DNA of 64,000 nt from Sialis fuliginosa (lineage: Eukaryota > Arthropoda > Insecta > Megaloptera > Sialidae), in the NCBI GenBank assembly GCA_961205875.1, contig OY540813.1, positions 31,033,001 to 31,097,000 on the forward strand. The letters run 5' to 3'. The first letter of the stretch is position 1; every line of letters starts with the position of its first letter. The translations under genes and the position numbers were made by a program. Shown here piece after piece: positions 10,412-23,581 of this stretch. The notes beneath the pieces were generated by a model that saw nothing but the letters and a program-made list of their open reading frames with translations, ran no database searches and was not told the origin of the DNA.

Positions 10412-12870
10412 AACGAGGCTAGTTCTTCAAGCTAAGTATTTCCGACGCTATCCTGGATTGACACAAGCTAGTGCGGTTTACACGATGCTCAAATCTTGAG
10501 CCAGTATCATTGCACAAGAAATAAAATACTGGCGTTCCACAGACATTCTTCCTCACAATACAACTGTACAAATTTTAAATTAACTTCGTTCGTTACTTAG
10601 TTTCGGCATTTTTGACAGCGTCTCAGAAAATACAGAACGCGTCATCACACTACTCTAGTCGATCATGTTCTAGTTTCGCCGTCCTCACAAAGCCAGCACA
10701 TAAGCCAGGATAGTAAATTCGGTGGTGGGAGGTGCTACTAGCATAAAAAATAGAAACCCATCCTATTAAGGAAGTATAGCAGGTATCTAATTTCAACGAG
10801 AAATAGTTGAAATTTGGAGAAGTTACTCCTTTATAAATCTTAAGTACCCACACAAAATTTCAAAAGGTTTTAAAACATAGTTTTAAAGTTACTATTTTTT
10901 TAAATTAACATGGGCTCTTATGGCAGAATGGTGTATTTACGGTTAAAGTCCAATAAAACACATGGTTCAAGCATCGAGAAAAATCTGAAATTTTCACAAC
11001 ACGTCACTTACATATTCAGCAACAAGTTTCATAAAAATAATTATACACATACAGAACTAAATTGTGAGAAAAAAAAATATTACTGAAAAATATTGAAAAA
11101 AAAATGACTACTGAAATGTAATGATTTGTTTTTATTACATATTTTTTCATATATGTGAGCGTATGAAGTACTAATATTATTATTTTCATTACATTTGTAT
11201 GTTCCACAAATGTTCTAAATAGTGTTATTTAAAAAGATTTTAATTTATGTCATTTATAACAATAAAATACTTATTTTGTTTTTATATCTGGCAGATGAAT
11301 TCAGAATAAAATTTTTTCGTATTATCAACACAAATATTATTTTTTTGGCTAAAATTCCAAAATAACAGTCAATAATGGGAAATAAGGTTTTAAACAAAAG
11401 TATTTTTACAGTTTATGTAGTATATAAACCAATTTGACTTTCTTATAAGTATTTAAAGTGAATAATTCATAATTTGAATTTCATCGTTCATTGCATCTAG
11501 ATTTACATTATTTTTGACTCAGACTGTACGTGCCATACATTCTTAAACTATCCTGGCTTGAGATACTAGCTTACTAGCTTCTTCACTTGCTTGCTAATTT
11601 AAAAACGAAGCTAGTTTAGTTTACACGGGGCTATAATTACTAGCTTGCTAGGTTATTAGCACTATAGCTTGCTATCCTAGTTTAAAAAACTAGCCTAGTG
11701 TAGGTCGGGCATTAAGCATTCGCATCACGATTATAGTTACAAAAATTCGATGAACACATAAAAAAATAGTCAAATTTTTAACGGTTATTTTTCCAAAACG
11801 TAAACAAAATTATTTATTTGATTTATTTCGTACACACTGATGTATATTTTAATAAGATACCCTTTATTGGTATTCTCCGAATGTTGTAGTTATAATATAA
11901 ACACATAATAATACATATATATTATAATTCGCAGAAGAAACTTTAAAAAAGCATACAAATTTCTGGTAACATTTGTTTCGTTCGGCAGCAGATGCGACTT
12001 GCAAATCAAACTAAAGTAAAAAGAGAAAAACAACCGAGTATAAACTAGAACAATTTAGACTAGGAAACTGTTCACCGAGTTTAAGATTTTTAGTTTGGTC
12101 ACCGTTCCCAATGAATTAAAACAACGTTATATAATATAACTAGCGAGCAACGTTTATTGCATTTTGTAGAAGTCAGTAATAGTGAAGGAAAATTTCATTT
12201 AAAGCTATAGGAGAGTACAAAGATAACATGCATATACATAGTTATTACAATTATAAACATTTCATAGTTTTAATACAGCTTTTCTTATTCTGATAATAGG
12301 TATAAGACAAAAACTATAAGGACTAACTTGCTAGCTAGTAGAAATTAAAAAAAGTTAATTAATTTAGCACAAAAAAGAATTATAAATAATTTGCTTCAGT
12401 GCAAATGCAAATTAGTTCCAGCTAACGTTATCTGCTAGGTATCAAATTGTTATGAAATTGCTCGATATTTTAAAGCAGTGGTAATAATGTATAATAATGT
12501 AAATTTTATAAGGTACACTTGGCAGTACTTACTTTAAGTCGCTGATTGTACTTATCGCGCATGTGCCAAGGTCATATCATATGTACGATTTCATTCGCTA
12601 CATCTGTGAGTGTGTTGTCATTTATATTTAATACCTAACACTTAGCGTCAGCTGGAAGCTAATAAATAAAATATAAAACTGATAAAGATCATAACAACAA
12701 TACAAATACAGCATGAAGAAAGTAGTATAGTAGAGATGATAAAAATGACAACAATACCGTTCTTCCGTGGTGATTTTTGAATGATCTTATCGTTATACCC
12801 AACACCTTATAGCAGGATTTTACAAAACAATATCAACATTCTATACACCAAATAACAAATACAAACATGA
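10412..12870. other. Repeat-rich intergenic or intronic DNA without recognised gene
   Basis: No exon with domain content was found. The segments 10420-10510 and 11530-11710 are enriched in the words CTAGCTTGCTAG and CTTGAGCCAG/CTGGCTTGAG in opposite orientation, suggesting the remains of a roughly 1.2-kb foldback element. The rest is AT-rich and unremarkable. Confidence 0.4.
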
Positions 12871-12877
12871 TATACAT

Positions 12878-14185
12878 TTATGTCCGGTATTATAAAGGAC
12901 CTAACAAAATTTGCTAGCTAGCAATTACATTCAAATAGGGTATTAATTCTGTACTAGTATCTATGTAAGTTTTGATACGTTGAATTGAGAGTCATGACTT
13001 TGTAGACATTTTTGTAGAGAATTTTAACTTCTACAAAATGATGTGCTTAAAAATGTTCAACAGTTATCATGAATCAGTAACACCAACTTTAGTACTAAAG
13101 AATCATTTCTCCATGTTATTTAAATGGAAAACGGGACCCCACTTTTGCAGCACCTTTTAAAATTGAACTACAGGTTAATCCTTCGGTGAGGATTTATTGT
13201 AGGTCATAAACTAACTTATTTCGTAACGAGAGCGAATATTCATTTTTTTTGACACACCCTAATGTAGGCACCAGGGTGCCATGAATTTGGTATTCTTGTC
13301 GCGTGCAGTCTACAACTGTTTATAAGTAACTATGTAGATATATGTCATATTGCGGTAACCAATTTTCTGTGTCGAAGTTGAAGGTTATTTTAAATACAAA
13401 AATGATACCCAAATGTCCTGTGCGTTATTTTTGACAAAAAGTTGTCTCAATGTTCGGTAGGCCGCATACTACATGATTACGATGGTTTTATAACGTTATA
13501 TTGGAGTTCATAGATTTCCAAAAGTTTTAAAACTTCTATTTAAAAATATATGTTAACACGAAACCATGTACATTTTATTAACTGATAATAAAACGAAAAT
13601 CATACACACGTACCTATATTAAATTGTAGGTAATACCTACTTAAAACATCTGACTTTATTGTAACTACAACACGATAAACATAACTTGTTTGATTCATTA
13701 CTACAATAATTTCATCAATATAAATATTCTCTTTTTAACCGATAAGAATATGACCTACACCACTTTGACATTTATTGATCCGTAAATAATAATCGTTATT
13801 ATGTACAAATTTAATTGTTTTTATACTAAAAACAATCAAACTGTTTTATAAAATGTTAAATCTTACTTACGCATATTATTATTTACAATTTGTATGCGTA
13901 TGTTAACAAAATTTGCTAGCTAGCAAGCACTTTCAAACCTATCTGACAGTTCTCTTAAAGTTTCATGAAGTGTTTGACAATTTTCATGCACGCGTGGTAT
14001 TTAAAACAGTGGCGATATTATTAATATTATTTTGTACGATCAGAATCGCCAACTGTGTTACAATCAGTTGGAGTATCTAAATTCCTTAACTAATCCATAG
14101 ATTCTATCACAGAATTAATACCCTATTTGAAAGTGCTTACTAGCTAGTAAATTTGTTAGCTCCTTTATAATACTGGACATAAGAA
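12878..14185. repeat. 1.3-kb inverted-end repeat with GCTAGCTAGC motifs
   Basis: The left end TGTCCGGTATTATAAAGGAC and the right end (complement TGTCCAGTATTATAAAGGAG) match over about 80 bp, including the following AACAAAATTTGCTAGCTAGC and a CAAATAGGGTATTAATTCTG block. A third AAAATTTGCTAGCTAGCAAG unit occurs at about 13908, and a variant at 4999. The interior contains a dispersed repeat (12960-13280). No transposase frame is seen. Confidence 0.65.
12960..13285. repeat. Dispersed repeat; inverted copy at 27.7-28.0 kb
   Basis: The block AACAGTTATCATGAATCAGT, then TTTAGTACTAAAGAATCATT and TTAAATGGAAAACGGGACCC, is present in reverse complement at 27715-28005. The two copies differ by scattered substitutions and small indels, so both look old. 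Confidence 0.75.
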
Positions 14186-14699
14186 TAAATTCCTTTCCAA
14201 TAATGAAATATTTTAAGTATCAATACTACTTTATACTGTAAACGCTGTCTGTACTATACAAATATTTAGATTTTTTTGATTCTGAATCATTCTATTTATA
14301 ATCATCTTTATAAAAAAGTAGAGGTTGCAACATTTTTAATTTTGATGAAAGTTTAGTCCACTGACTGAACTTTCATCATGATGATTTTATATATGGAATG
14401 ACCCTTTTTCTTTAATATGCCATTTTGATATCTTTTATAGAGAATTTTTGATCTGTCTGCTTCAACTTAACATGAAAACTACTGAACCGGTTTTCATGGG
14501 ACTTTCACTGTTTGAAAGACTAACTTAGAATAAGTTAAGGCTATAATCTATAATGTGATATTAGGATAGGATAGGATAAATCAGTAAGTATTAAGAAAAA
14601 TTTACAGTTGAAATTTTCTAATAAAAATGAAAAATAGTAGTTGTGATATTGATGAATTGATATAATAATAAAATAAACAATTTATACTGATAGTTCAGG

Positions 14700-17480
14700 A
14701 AACTTGTGCAAAAGTTCCAAATAATTCCAATAGTTCAGGGATTTTTCATGGATTTAGAGATAGTTGTGAGGAGTATTTTCTGAAAAGTCCCCATTCCTAG
14801 GTGTTGAGCAAACCCTACAATCAGGGTTGAAAGAAACAATTTTGAGTGTTTATAAAAATCGGAATATCTCCGAAACGATAAATACTACACATTTGCAATT
14901 AGGCCCAAATGACGCAGAACTAAGTTCTTTATAGATACAGAGAACATTTTTTTAAATGTGGTCCCGTAAACTATTCTAAATTTACAGTTAAACATTAAAA
15001 ATATATATAATTCCATCTTGTACGACAAATATAACCTACTTTGCGGGCCCAAATTAAAAAAATATGTTATTTTTGTCTGTGCGCAATTTAATTTCGCGTC
15101 ATTTGAGCCTAATTGCAAATTTGTACTATGTACCATACAGGAGATATGTTTTTTTTTAATTCCAAACTTAGAAAAATTGTTGGTTAAAACAGTAGTAGTC
15201 AATCTGGGAAAAAAATAGCAGTTAGCTGAATTTTTGTATACACCTTCGTTACAGTGTTATAAATAACGTGTAAAAAGTCCCCAACGATATCGTGTCGGCG
15301 TTGCGAGATATTGAAGGTCTAACGTGACGAAAAACAGTTATTAACGAATATCTCGCTTCCTATTACTCGGAGGTCAATAAGGGCTATTATATAAATGGTG
15401 TGTTATAAAAAAGGTTCTTTCTATTTTTAAAAAGAAACAACCGTTCTCGTGGTAGAGCGCGGAGAAAGTATGGCTATATATTTGCATACGGTATGTCGCA
15501 CTCTATGGCAATTGACTATTTTCATATGACTATTTGTACGTGAAAAAATTACAGGACAAAAATTAAAGAGTAGCAAATAATCTATAAGGTGTGTCATTCG
15601 GATATATTAAAAAAACATTTTTAATCAATTTTAATCACATTTAGTAGAACTACAAACATAACGATTTATGAAAATTTACCATTCTTGTTCAATTTTGTGT
15701 TCAAAATCCACACCTAAGCTTTTTCAAAGTTATTTAATGGTTCTACTAAAGTAAGCTTAGGACATATTGAGTAGAAAAGAGAGAAAAAATGTGTTAAATT
15801 GACCTGCATTTAACAATAGTCAAAAATTAAAAAATCGAAAAAAAAATTATTTTATTATAAAATGCACCCTTTTTAAAATTTTATGTGTACTTATGTTATA
15901 AATATGACTAAACAGTAAAATTATAAATATTTTTAGGCTACAAACATGTTGTCCGTGCGATTCTTTTTTATAATATTATAATTTTAAAACATTCGATTTT
16001 AAATAATTACGCTTTGTAAAAACAAGTTTGTAAGTTCTTTAGTTAAGAATCTTAAGGAAACCTACCAAAACGTACCTTAAAAAAATCACTAAAAACCAAA
16101 ACTAATAATATCGATATAATTTTTTGCTCTACACTTACAATTAGATACATATAGGGATATTTGTGAAAATATTCATCTATGTATTAAAATAAAATAATGT
16201 AATAACATATTATATAAGTATCATTTCATTTGAATGTTTAGATGGAGCTGTGTTAATTAATAAATTAAGCTGTGTTTTTCTTCCCTGGACTATAGTAACA
16301 TTTTCAGGCTAAAATATGAATACTAAGGCCTTATCGGTTTTACAGGATTAAAATGTAAGGATTGGGGTTCTCACATTAAGGTAATAAGAACATTAAATAT
16401 TATAAAATATGAAATAATTATGGTTCCATACTATTAATGAATTAGTTGCTCCTTTATTTGTATGCCTTTTGTTTATAAAATAGATGGATCTATTGTACCT
16501 GTCTTGTTACGATCCTATAAAAATTGATCCCAGTATATTGTTTGGCTACTGAAATTAACTATTTAATATAGTTAAATAAACACGCAAATATTTGCAGTAA
16601 ATCGGTTAATTTTTCTCAAATACCCGGACCGAAATTCCTCCCTAAACCGTTTCTAATAATACACCATATACTCTGTAATGTTGTTGAAGTAATACTTATA
16701 ATAATACTCTATAATATATTTAATGGAATATGTTCATAATTTGAATTTTTTACATCAATACTGTGATAGGAACGTATCTGTTCTGGTATACAGCAATGTA
16801 GTAATTTAAAAAAATAATCTTTTTTCCGTTACCACTGCATTAATCTTTATGTTTTTGGTTTTTATTATACGCGAAAATTTCTGATATTTGAATAAGATTC
16901 TACAAAAAAATTTCGAAATAGCATCAGGGTCAACTAAAATCGAAAAAAATGCAAAAAAATGTTTTTTAGTTAACTATATTTTTTTAAAGTCACAATGCTC
17001 CTTACGCTAGTGCATAACTGATCTTAATAACCTTGATCTTATTTTATAGTAAATTATATTCTCTACAAAAAAAGTTATTTGCATCGTGTTCGTAGAGTGA
17101 ATATTTTCAAAGAAAAACGCGAAAAACCGTGGAAAATTGTGCCCCGTCCGCCATTTATTTACGATGGCAGCGATATCACCGCTTAGGTTAGTCACAATTA
17201 AAAAAATATATGTATATTATCTATGCAAAATTTAATTCTGCGCCATTTAAGGGTAATTGCAAATTGGTTCTATGTACCGTTCAGGTGCTATTTCAGTTTT
17301 TATAATCTCTTAAGCTGTTTCTTCCAACCATGATTGCAGGGTTGCCTCAACACTTAAGAATGGGGACTTTTACGAAAATACTCCTCACAACTAATTCTAG
17401 AACCCTGGAAAGTTTCATAACTATTGGAATTATTTAGTACTTTTGCACAGTATTTCTAAATTAATAGTATCGAGACTGAA
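14700..17480. repeat. Large degenerate inverted repeat, arms about 14.7-15.2 and 17.2-17.5 kb
   Basis: The left arm (GTGAGGAGTATTTTCTGAAA, CCCCATTCCTAGGTGTTGAG, TTTGCAATTAGGCCCAAATG) is matched in reverse complement by the right arm (CATTTAAGGGTAATTGCAAA, CTCAACACTTAAGAATGGGG, ACTCCTCACAACTAA). A second internal inversion exists within the left arm at 15060-15180. The middle (15.9-16.3 kb) is related in direct orientation to 18.0-18.4 kb. Open frames across this stretch fall within the repeats. Confidence 0.6.
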
Positions 17481-18574
17481 ATAAAATTGAAAATATTGTA
17501 AAAAAATTACATTTCGTTCACTATTTTTTCAAAAACCCAGCTCTCCTAACATTAATATTTAACCGATCTCAATGTTCTTGATCTTATTTTAAAGAAAATT
17601 ATATGCTCTACAAAAAAAGATATTTGCTATGTTTTCGTAGGACGTACGGTTTCAGATAAAAACGCGAAAAACTGTAGAAAAATGTGACCCATTCGCCATT
17701 TTTTTAAGATGGCGACGGTAGCACAACTCGGATCAACTTGAACATTTTGGAGAATAACCAGAGTCATTAGTAGAACATTTTTACCAAAAATCATTTTGGT
17801 CCGAATTAGTTTCCGATAGTTGCTTAAATTTATGTTTATTTGACTTGACTAATAATGTGTATAGCAAATTTAAATATCTTCTCCCAGGCAGGTAAATAAA
17901 TTTTTCGGGGTAATTTTAAAACTTGGTTTTTGGACAGAAAGGTTCACTTAAATGACTAAACAAAAAATAATATTTTCTTTTCAAATGTACCTATGTAAGA
18001 ACCTAAAGAGAGTACCTCCATTTTGATTTTTTTTTAAATATTCGACATAATATGCATTTTTAAGTGTTTGTACTATAAAAGACATAACATAATAAATTAT
18101 ATTCATTTAAATCATTCGATTTTAAACAATTTAGGTCCATGAAAAAAGTTTGTCAGTTCTTTAGTTCAAAAGTTACAACCATATTAAGAAAGCACTTCAT
18201 TAAAAAAAAAATACCAAAAACCAAAATTAAAATTAGTGTATCTTTTTTTGCTCAACACCTACATATGAGGATATTTCTGAAAAGATGCATCTAAGTACTG
18301 GGAACAATATGTATAAGTATCATTTCTATTGGAATTATTTAGAAGTTTATATGGAGCTGTGTTTTTGTTTCCTGAACTATGAATAATTAAGTCAGGTACG
18401 TATAATGATTTGCAACAGATTAATGACTGTATCCTAAAAAATAAAAATGTACAAAAATTAAAAACCGCGGGGTTTTTCTAGAAAATTATATTTGTACTAC
18501 AATAAAGAAGATAAAATGTATTTATTTTTACAAATTACATTTGTATTGCATGTAAGTAAGTAAGGCTCATTTAG

Positions 18575-19505
18575 GGTCTATCCAGACTATCGAACCGGTC
18601 TCACAATCAGTCCGGTCTCGCTTCAATCAAATATAAATAAACAATAAACAATGAAATCATTCGGTATCTCTCAGATCTCGGTCCAATCACGCTCCGATGC
18701 AGTATAGTATCGAAAAATATTTTATTGGAGCGTGATCGAACCTGGCATGGATTGTACTCATTAAAGCTCGGTGCGGGCCGTGAATTTTTCAGGTCACATC
18801 GGGTCACGGCCGTGACCCGCGTGAGCGTGATCGATTTTCAAATCTTGAATCGTGAACATGCGTGATCGTGAGTCAAATTAAAAAAACCGTGAGTATATTT
18901 TGAAGATAATTTTTTGACATTAACAAATATAGTATACAAAATAAATGTTATTTTTAAAAGCACTTTCACATGGTCAGTAATGCCAACTATATCAGAACAC
19001 CAAAAAAAGATTTTTTTAAATGCATTGTAGCTTTATTTTCTTATTGTTTTGTTTGCTATTACTGTACTAGAATGTAATTTAGAAGAAAATAATATGAATA
19101 TAAAATATACTACACAATACTGCACGTAAAAACATTAATTTTCATCATTTCAAAATTTAATTTACAATTAGATTAAATCGGGTCACGAGCGTGACCCGCC
19201 GTGCGTGATCGGGCGTGAGTAAAAAAATAGAATTCGTGAGCGTGCGCGATCGTGAATACTTTTTTGTAAACGTGAGTTAACGGGCGTGACTAAAAAAATT
19301 TATCTCGTGAGCGTGCGTGATCGTGAGAAAAAATATCTCACGCGCCCAGCTCTAGTACCCATAGTGTGAATACGAACTTCAGTTCGTCTTCGATTATTCT
19401 AGTACTGATTACAGCGTGATCTAAACTTGCGCGATAATGTGAATACCATAAGATTTGATTAGAGCGAGACCAGACCGAGACCAGCTCGATAGTCTGGATC
19501 GACCC
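18575..19505. mobile_element. Terminal-inverted-repeat element, host of a nested hAT MITE
   Basis: The ends TTAGGGTCTATCCAGACTAT and complement TTAAGGGTCGATCCAGACTA, each followed by GGTCTC-rich sequence and TCAATCAAAT / TCTAATCAAATC, form inverted termini. The same GGTCTCGGTCCAATC vocabulary appears at 8140-8330 and 8640-8700, so this is a dispersed family. The interior is mostly a later insertion at 18762-19354. Confidence 0.6.
18762..19354. mobile_element. Nested hAT-type element with CGTGAGCGTGATCG repeats
   Basis: The 593-bp insertion is bounded by TAAAGCTCGGTGCGGGC and the complement TAGAGCTGGGCGCGTGA. It is flanked by GTACTCAT (18754-18761) and GTACCCAT (19355-19362), a 7-of-8 duplication. 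Subterminal regions are filled with short words in both orientations (GTGATCGTGAG, CGTGACCCG, GTGAGCGTGCGTGATC), as expected for transposase-binding arrays of hAT elements. No transposase frame is present. Confidence 0.7.
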
Positions 19506-19981
19506 TTAATATAAATCCAATTTTAAACTGAATTTAAATTTTAAATAAGACTCCTTTCAAGTTTTGTATGCGCGCCAACGCGTATAATTAAATGAATTAA
19601 CAAATAAGTGACAGAATTTAATCCTAGTTTTAAGTTTAATGCAACAGGCATTTTTCTTAAGAAATGTATACGTAATGTAATGTAAAAAATATTGAGAAAC
19701 GTTTTCAAATTAGTTTTAAAATTTGAGCTAACAATGTAATGCATACAAAGTACCTGATTTAACATGAAACAAAGTTTTTTCAGTATCGATACTTTTATGT
19801 ATGTCGTAATTAGTATTAAATTAAAAAACATTAAAAATAAGCACATATTATACATTTACATCAAACTTTTAACACAAGCTCAAAACAGCTTTTTTTAGAT
19901 AAGTATAAATGTATTTTGTTAAAATGTACGAAACATTTTAAATTATGTTTTTCAAATTACCAGTCTATAAATAAAATAATA

Positions 19982-21256
19982 ACAGTGTGCCCCAGGATAG
20001 ATGTAACAAGAGGTGTAACGAACAATTTTTTTTTGAATTTTGGAATGACATTTGGGAATCAAGTCCTGCTTGATATAAAACTAACGTATACCAAAAATTA
20101 GTTGATTTGGTCTTCTACAAGATGTTTTAAAAAGTAAAGTTGTAAAAATAACCAAGAACAAACTACCTATATTTTTCAAAATATGAAAATAAAAACACCA
20201 AGAAAGTTTGTTTAGAATGCAATTTTGTTATCATATACCGAATTACAAAGTATTAAAAAAATAACACTCAATAAATTAAGTAGATATTTGATTGTGATGT
20301 GAAAATTAGGGTTGGAAACAACTTTATAACTAGGTAATATGCGTTTCTATTGCTGTTTCCAATCCTACTTTTCACTTCATAATAAAATTCCTAGGGTCGA
20401 GCGGGGTAAATATGAAACACCAAAAAAATGGGGTAAAAGTGAAACAAGCTTGCAACTAAAAAACTAATTTGTTTATAGGAGAATTATAAAAACTGACATC
20501 ATCATTAAAAGTTTGTTAAAGCGACCTGAAAATATGAATCGCCTAATAAGTGATGTGTCACCCCTACAGATTTCTCTGTTAGTCGATGTCAAAACGTGTG
20601 AATTAAATTTTAATTTTTTGCACATAACTTTCTGTATAGCTCAAATATTAATTAAAGTTACAATTGCACATTGATATGCCACAAAGAAGATAAATCAAAG
20701 TTGCCTTTGTAGCTTTTCTTTTAATTTTTCGAAAAATATTTTCCATTAGAGGCCTGTTTCACCTTTTCCCTTATCTGTTTCACTTTTTCCCAAATGATAA
20801 GTTAAAAATGAAACACACTTTTTTCATTTTTAAAGTCTGTGTTGTATCGTACAGTTCAAATGACGTAAGTATTTAAAATGGTTATTCATAAGCGCATCTA
20901 GTAGAAAAAATTCAAGTATGAATTTGTATCGTTATAACGGTAAAAAAACATGAAAGATTTGTATTTTGTTTCACTTTTACCCCAGTTGACCCTACTTAAG
21001 TGTTATTTTTTAATGCTCTGAAATTCGGTATCGGGTTACAAAATTGCATTCCAAACAAACTTTCTAAGTGGATTTTTTCCATATTTTGAAAAATGTAGGT
21101 AGTTTGTTCTTAGTTATTATTACAACAAAACAACTAATTTTTGGTATACATTAGTTTTACTTCAAGCAGGACACTCGATCCCCAAATGTCATTCCAAAAT
21201 TCGAAAAAAAATTTGTTCATTACACCTCTTGCTACATCTATCCCGGGACACACTGT
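19982..21256. mobile_element. Foldback element with ACAGTGTG ends
   Basis: The left arm 19982 to about 20270 and right arm about 21000-21256 are reverse complements, starting ACAGTGTGCCCCAGGATAGA and ACAGTGTGTCCCGGGATAGA. The centre has a smaller hairpin (GGGTTGGAAACAAC / CTGTTTCCAATCC, about 20310-20375). A separate MITE (20394-20992) sits between centre and right arm, so the original element was about 0.67 kb. Confidence 0.75.
20394..20992. mobile_element. TA-flanked MITE (GGGTC family), copy 1
   Basis: The termini GGGTCGAGCGGGGTAAA and complement GGGTCAACTGGGGTAAA are inverted repeats flanked by TA on both sides, as in Tc1/mariner-type MITEs. A second, highly similar copy lies at 40258-40848 in a Highwire intron, and the identity ends exactly at the same bases. 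The interior repeats the words GAAACA and TTTCACTTTT and has no gene. Confidence 0.85.
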
Positions 21257-22028
21257 ATATGTCTAACATTTATAAAATATTTAACGAACATTTCCTTATG
21301 TTTCATTATTTAATTAACGAACAACAATCAATGAAAATCGTTTTGAATAAGTATAATATAAAAAAAAACTCGATGTAAGAAATAAAAAATTTTAAAAAAA
21401 TGTGTGACAATAAAATTATAATCTCTATTTTATTAACAACTCAAAATTCAATACTAAACCAAGTTAATTCATTGACGAGGACCACTAAAATAATACCTTT
21501 GCATTTATTCGTTGTCAAGGTTGTAACTTCGTGATGAAACGAGCGTAACCATCTACATAGTGTTATGTATAACTCGAGTTATTTCATAACATTACGTCAC
21601 CGAAACACGTGGTGCTTCAGTCAATGAAAAGTCGTTTATGACGTATAGTGTGGAATCAATCATGATGATGTTTACCCACACCTGTAGTGTTTACTGTTTA
21701 CTATGACAAATATACTATTTTAAGAACTTGGTGCAATACCTCTTGTTTGATTGCAGTTTATTTCTATTAATAATTTGTTAGAAATTAGTTTAAATAAAAT
21801 TGATATTGGTATAAACATAAATAGTGGGTGTATATTATATTAATACAATTTGAAGGACTTCATGTACGCAATGTTTTTAAATAATTTTATGTTAACAATC
21901 AGTGATATAAATATAGCTGTAATAAAAACTTTTATTATAGTAGACACAAAAATAAAACTGTTATCGTTGATTAAATTGAAACACAAACAGTAAATAGACT
22001 TATAAAAGTTCAAGAACGATAAACTTAC

Positions 22029-22389
22029 CTTCATACTCATCTTTGATAAGTTTCGATTCGTATTCTTGAAGAGCTGTCAGAAGAAACTGCCGCTCTTCCG
22101 TCGTAAGTCGTAATGCGAGATCTCGTGCTTGGCATTCGGTCAAACTTTTACTTTCTTCCCTCGCTGCATGAGACGATGCACCTTGTAAGCATGCACAAGT
22201 CCATAATTCACTTCTGCGTTGCCCGAAATTATTTTTATTGTAAACACTGGCCGAACTTTTTATAACTGATAAACAACTCATACTTCGCACGCTGACAAGT
22301 TTCTGTGATTTTTGCATAATATTAATCATACCAAACATTAACGAAAATGTCCCTTTTGATGACATGATTTTTACGATCTCAAACTTCAA
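22029..22389 (-). CDS. TMEM65: TMEM65-like mitochondrial membrane protein, first coding exon
   Basis: The exon encodes about 120 residues and ends at a strong donor (GAAG|GTAAGT, 22029/22028) in phase 1. Residues about 85-119 (ECQARDLALRLTTEERQFLL, then ALQEYESKL) resemble the helical segment before the membrane region of TMEM65, whose human form carries an ARD...SLHSTER...ELHRFES stretch. The N-terminus is basic and serine-rich with few acidic residues, fitting a mitochondrial presequence. Two starts are possible, 22389 and an in-frame ATG at 22365; the second gives a more typical presequence. The three-helix membrane part with its FIGFGFLDN-type motif was not found in the window. It must lie to the left or be hidden in exons I could not recognise. 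TMEM65 is an inner-membrane protein linked to mitochondrial ion handling in mammals. Identity is inferred from one short block. Confidence 0.6.
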
Positions 22390-22520
22390 AATATACGAAA
22401 TAGGTTATCTTCAATAAACACACATCAAACACCCATGCTAAACAGCTCGCGAATGACAACTAGCGAAACGTGAATGTGGAAACGTCAAGTATACGCATGC
22501 GTGTGTGTGTGCAACAAAGA
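22390..22520 (-). promoter_or_regulatory. Probable promoter region of the TMEM65-like gene
   Basis: Just upstream of the start, the DNA is richer in CpG than its surroundings (GCTCGCGAATG, GCGAAACGTG, AACGTCAAG, ACGCATGCG) and then returns to AT-rich sequence. This compositional step is the only evidence. No TATA box or initiator stands out. Confidence 0.3.
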
Positions 22521-23581
22521 CAACAACATTCCTGTCATTCTTTACATACCTGAAATTTCAAAAGGTAAACAAAACAAAATTTAACCAAATTTCTTAATAC
22601 TGTATAGAGTTGTATCGTTTTCTAGTTGTTACACATTTTTCAGTTTTATTATTAACGAATTAATCAAAATTTAAACAAGATTTAACATAACCTCTCAAAT
22701 ATTAAAAAAAGAATATATATTTATCGTTTTGTTTTATTACCATGTAGAAAAACAACAACTGATTACATACATTTATAGATCATGGTAAACAGAAAAATAA
22801 TAATTGTAATACATTACCGATCAAGATTTAAGATTTACATCAAATCCTGCAAAATCCTGCAGCTGTAGTACTGCAGTAGAGCAGTAGATAGCTATCCATA
22901 GGCGCCACTAGAATTTATTCTGGAAAGGGGTGTTATTATTGTGTAGCAAATAGAGTAAATGAAATGCATTATAATTTAATAAAATAGTTTAGTTATATTT
23001 TATATTATAAATTATAAAACTACTCAATACATTATAAATATAATATATATAAATATAATAATAACATTCAATATTTTCAACAATGGAATGAAATAACAAT
23101 ATTATTACTATCAACAATTGCTCTATAAATTTCAAACTATTTTCACTAATATTAACCAATTACTAGGTTATTGCAGTCTAATATTATTGAACAGTAAATA
23201 GATAGGTATAAATATTTTTTCCTTAAATAATTAAATATTATATGTAGATAATACAATTAAATATTTAATTTTAAAACTAATATGTATAACGATTATAATG
23301 TATAGCAAAGCAAAATAAATACAACTAAAAATCCAAAGCATGTACAATGTACAAGTAACATATCAATAACTTATATTTTATAAATAAAATATATTTCTTT
23401 AATATCTGCTAATATAGGATTAGTAAGAATAAGGCGAGATTGATTCACATTTTGGCTGTGGCAAAAATGGCAAACAAAAAAAATCTTTTTCATTTTGTTT
23501 AAAATAAATTTTTAAAAGAAAACAATTTTAATTGAGAAACTTTGAAGAATCAAAACATTATATTATTGCTATTTTAAAATA

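Noticed and set aside
18762..19354. Dense short repeats resembling a regulatory array
   Set aside because: Eight-base target duplications and inverted ends show the array is the subterminal region of a hAT-type element.
19541..19855. 104-codon minus-strand frame in AT-rich DNA
   Set aside because: Leucine/isoleucine-rich translation is expected from random AT-rich sequence; no splice or domain support.
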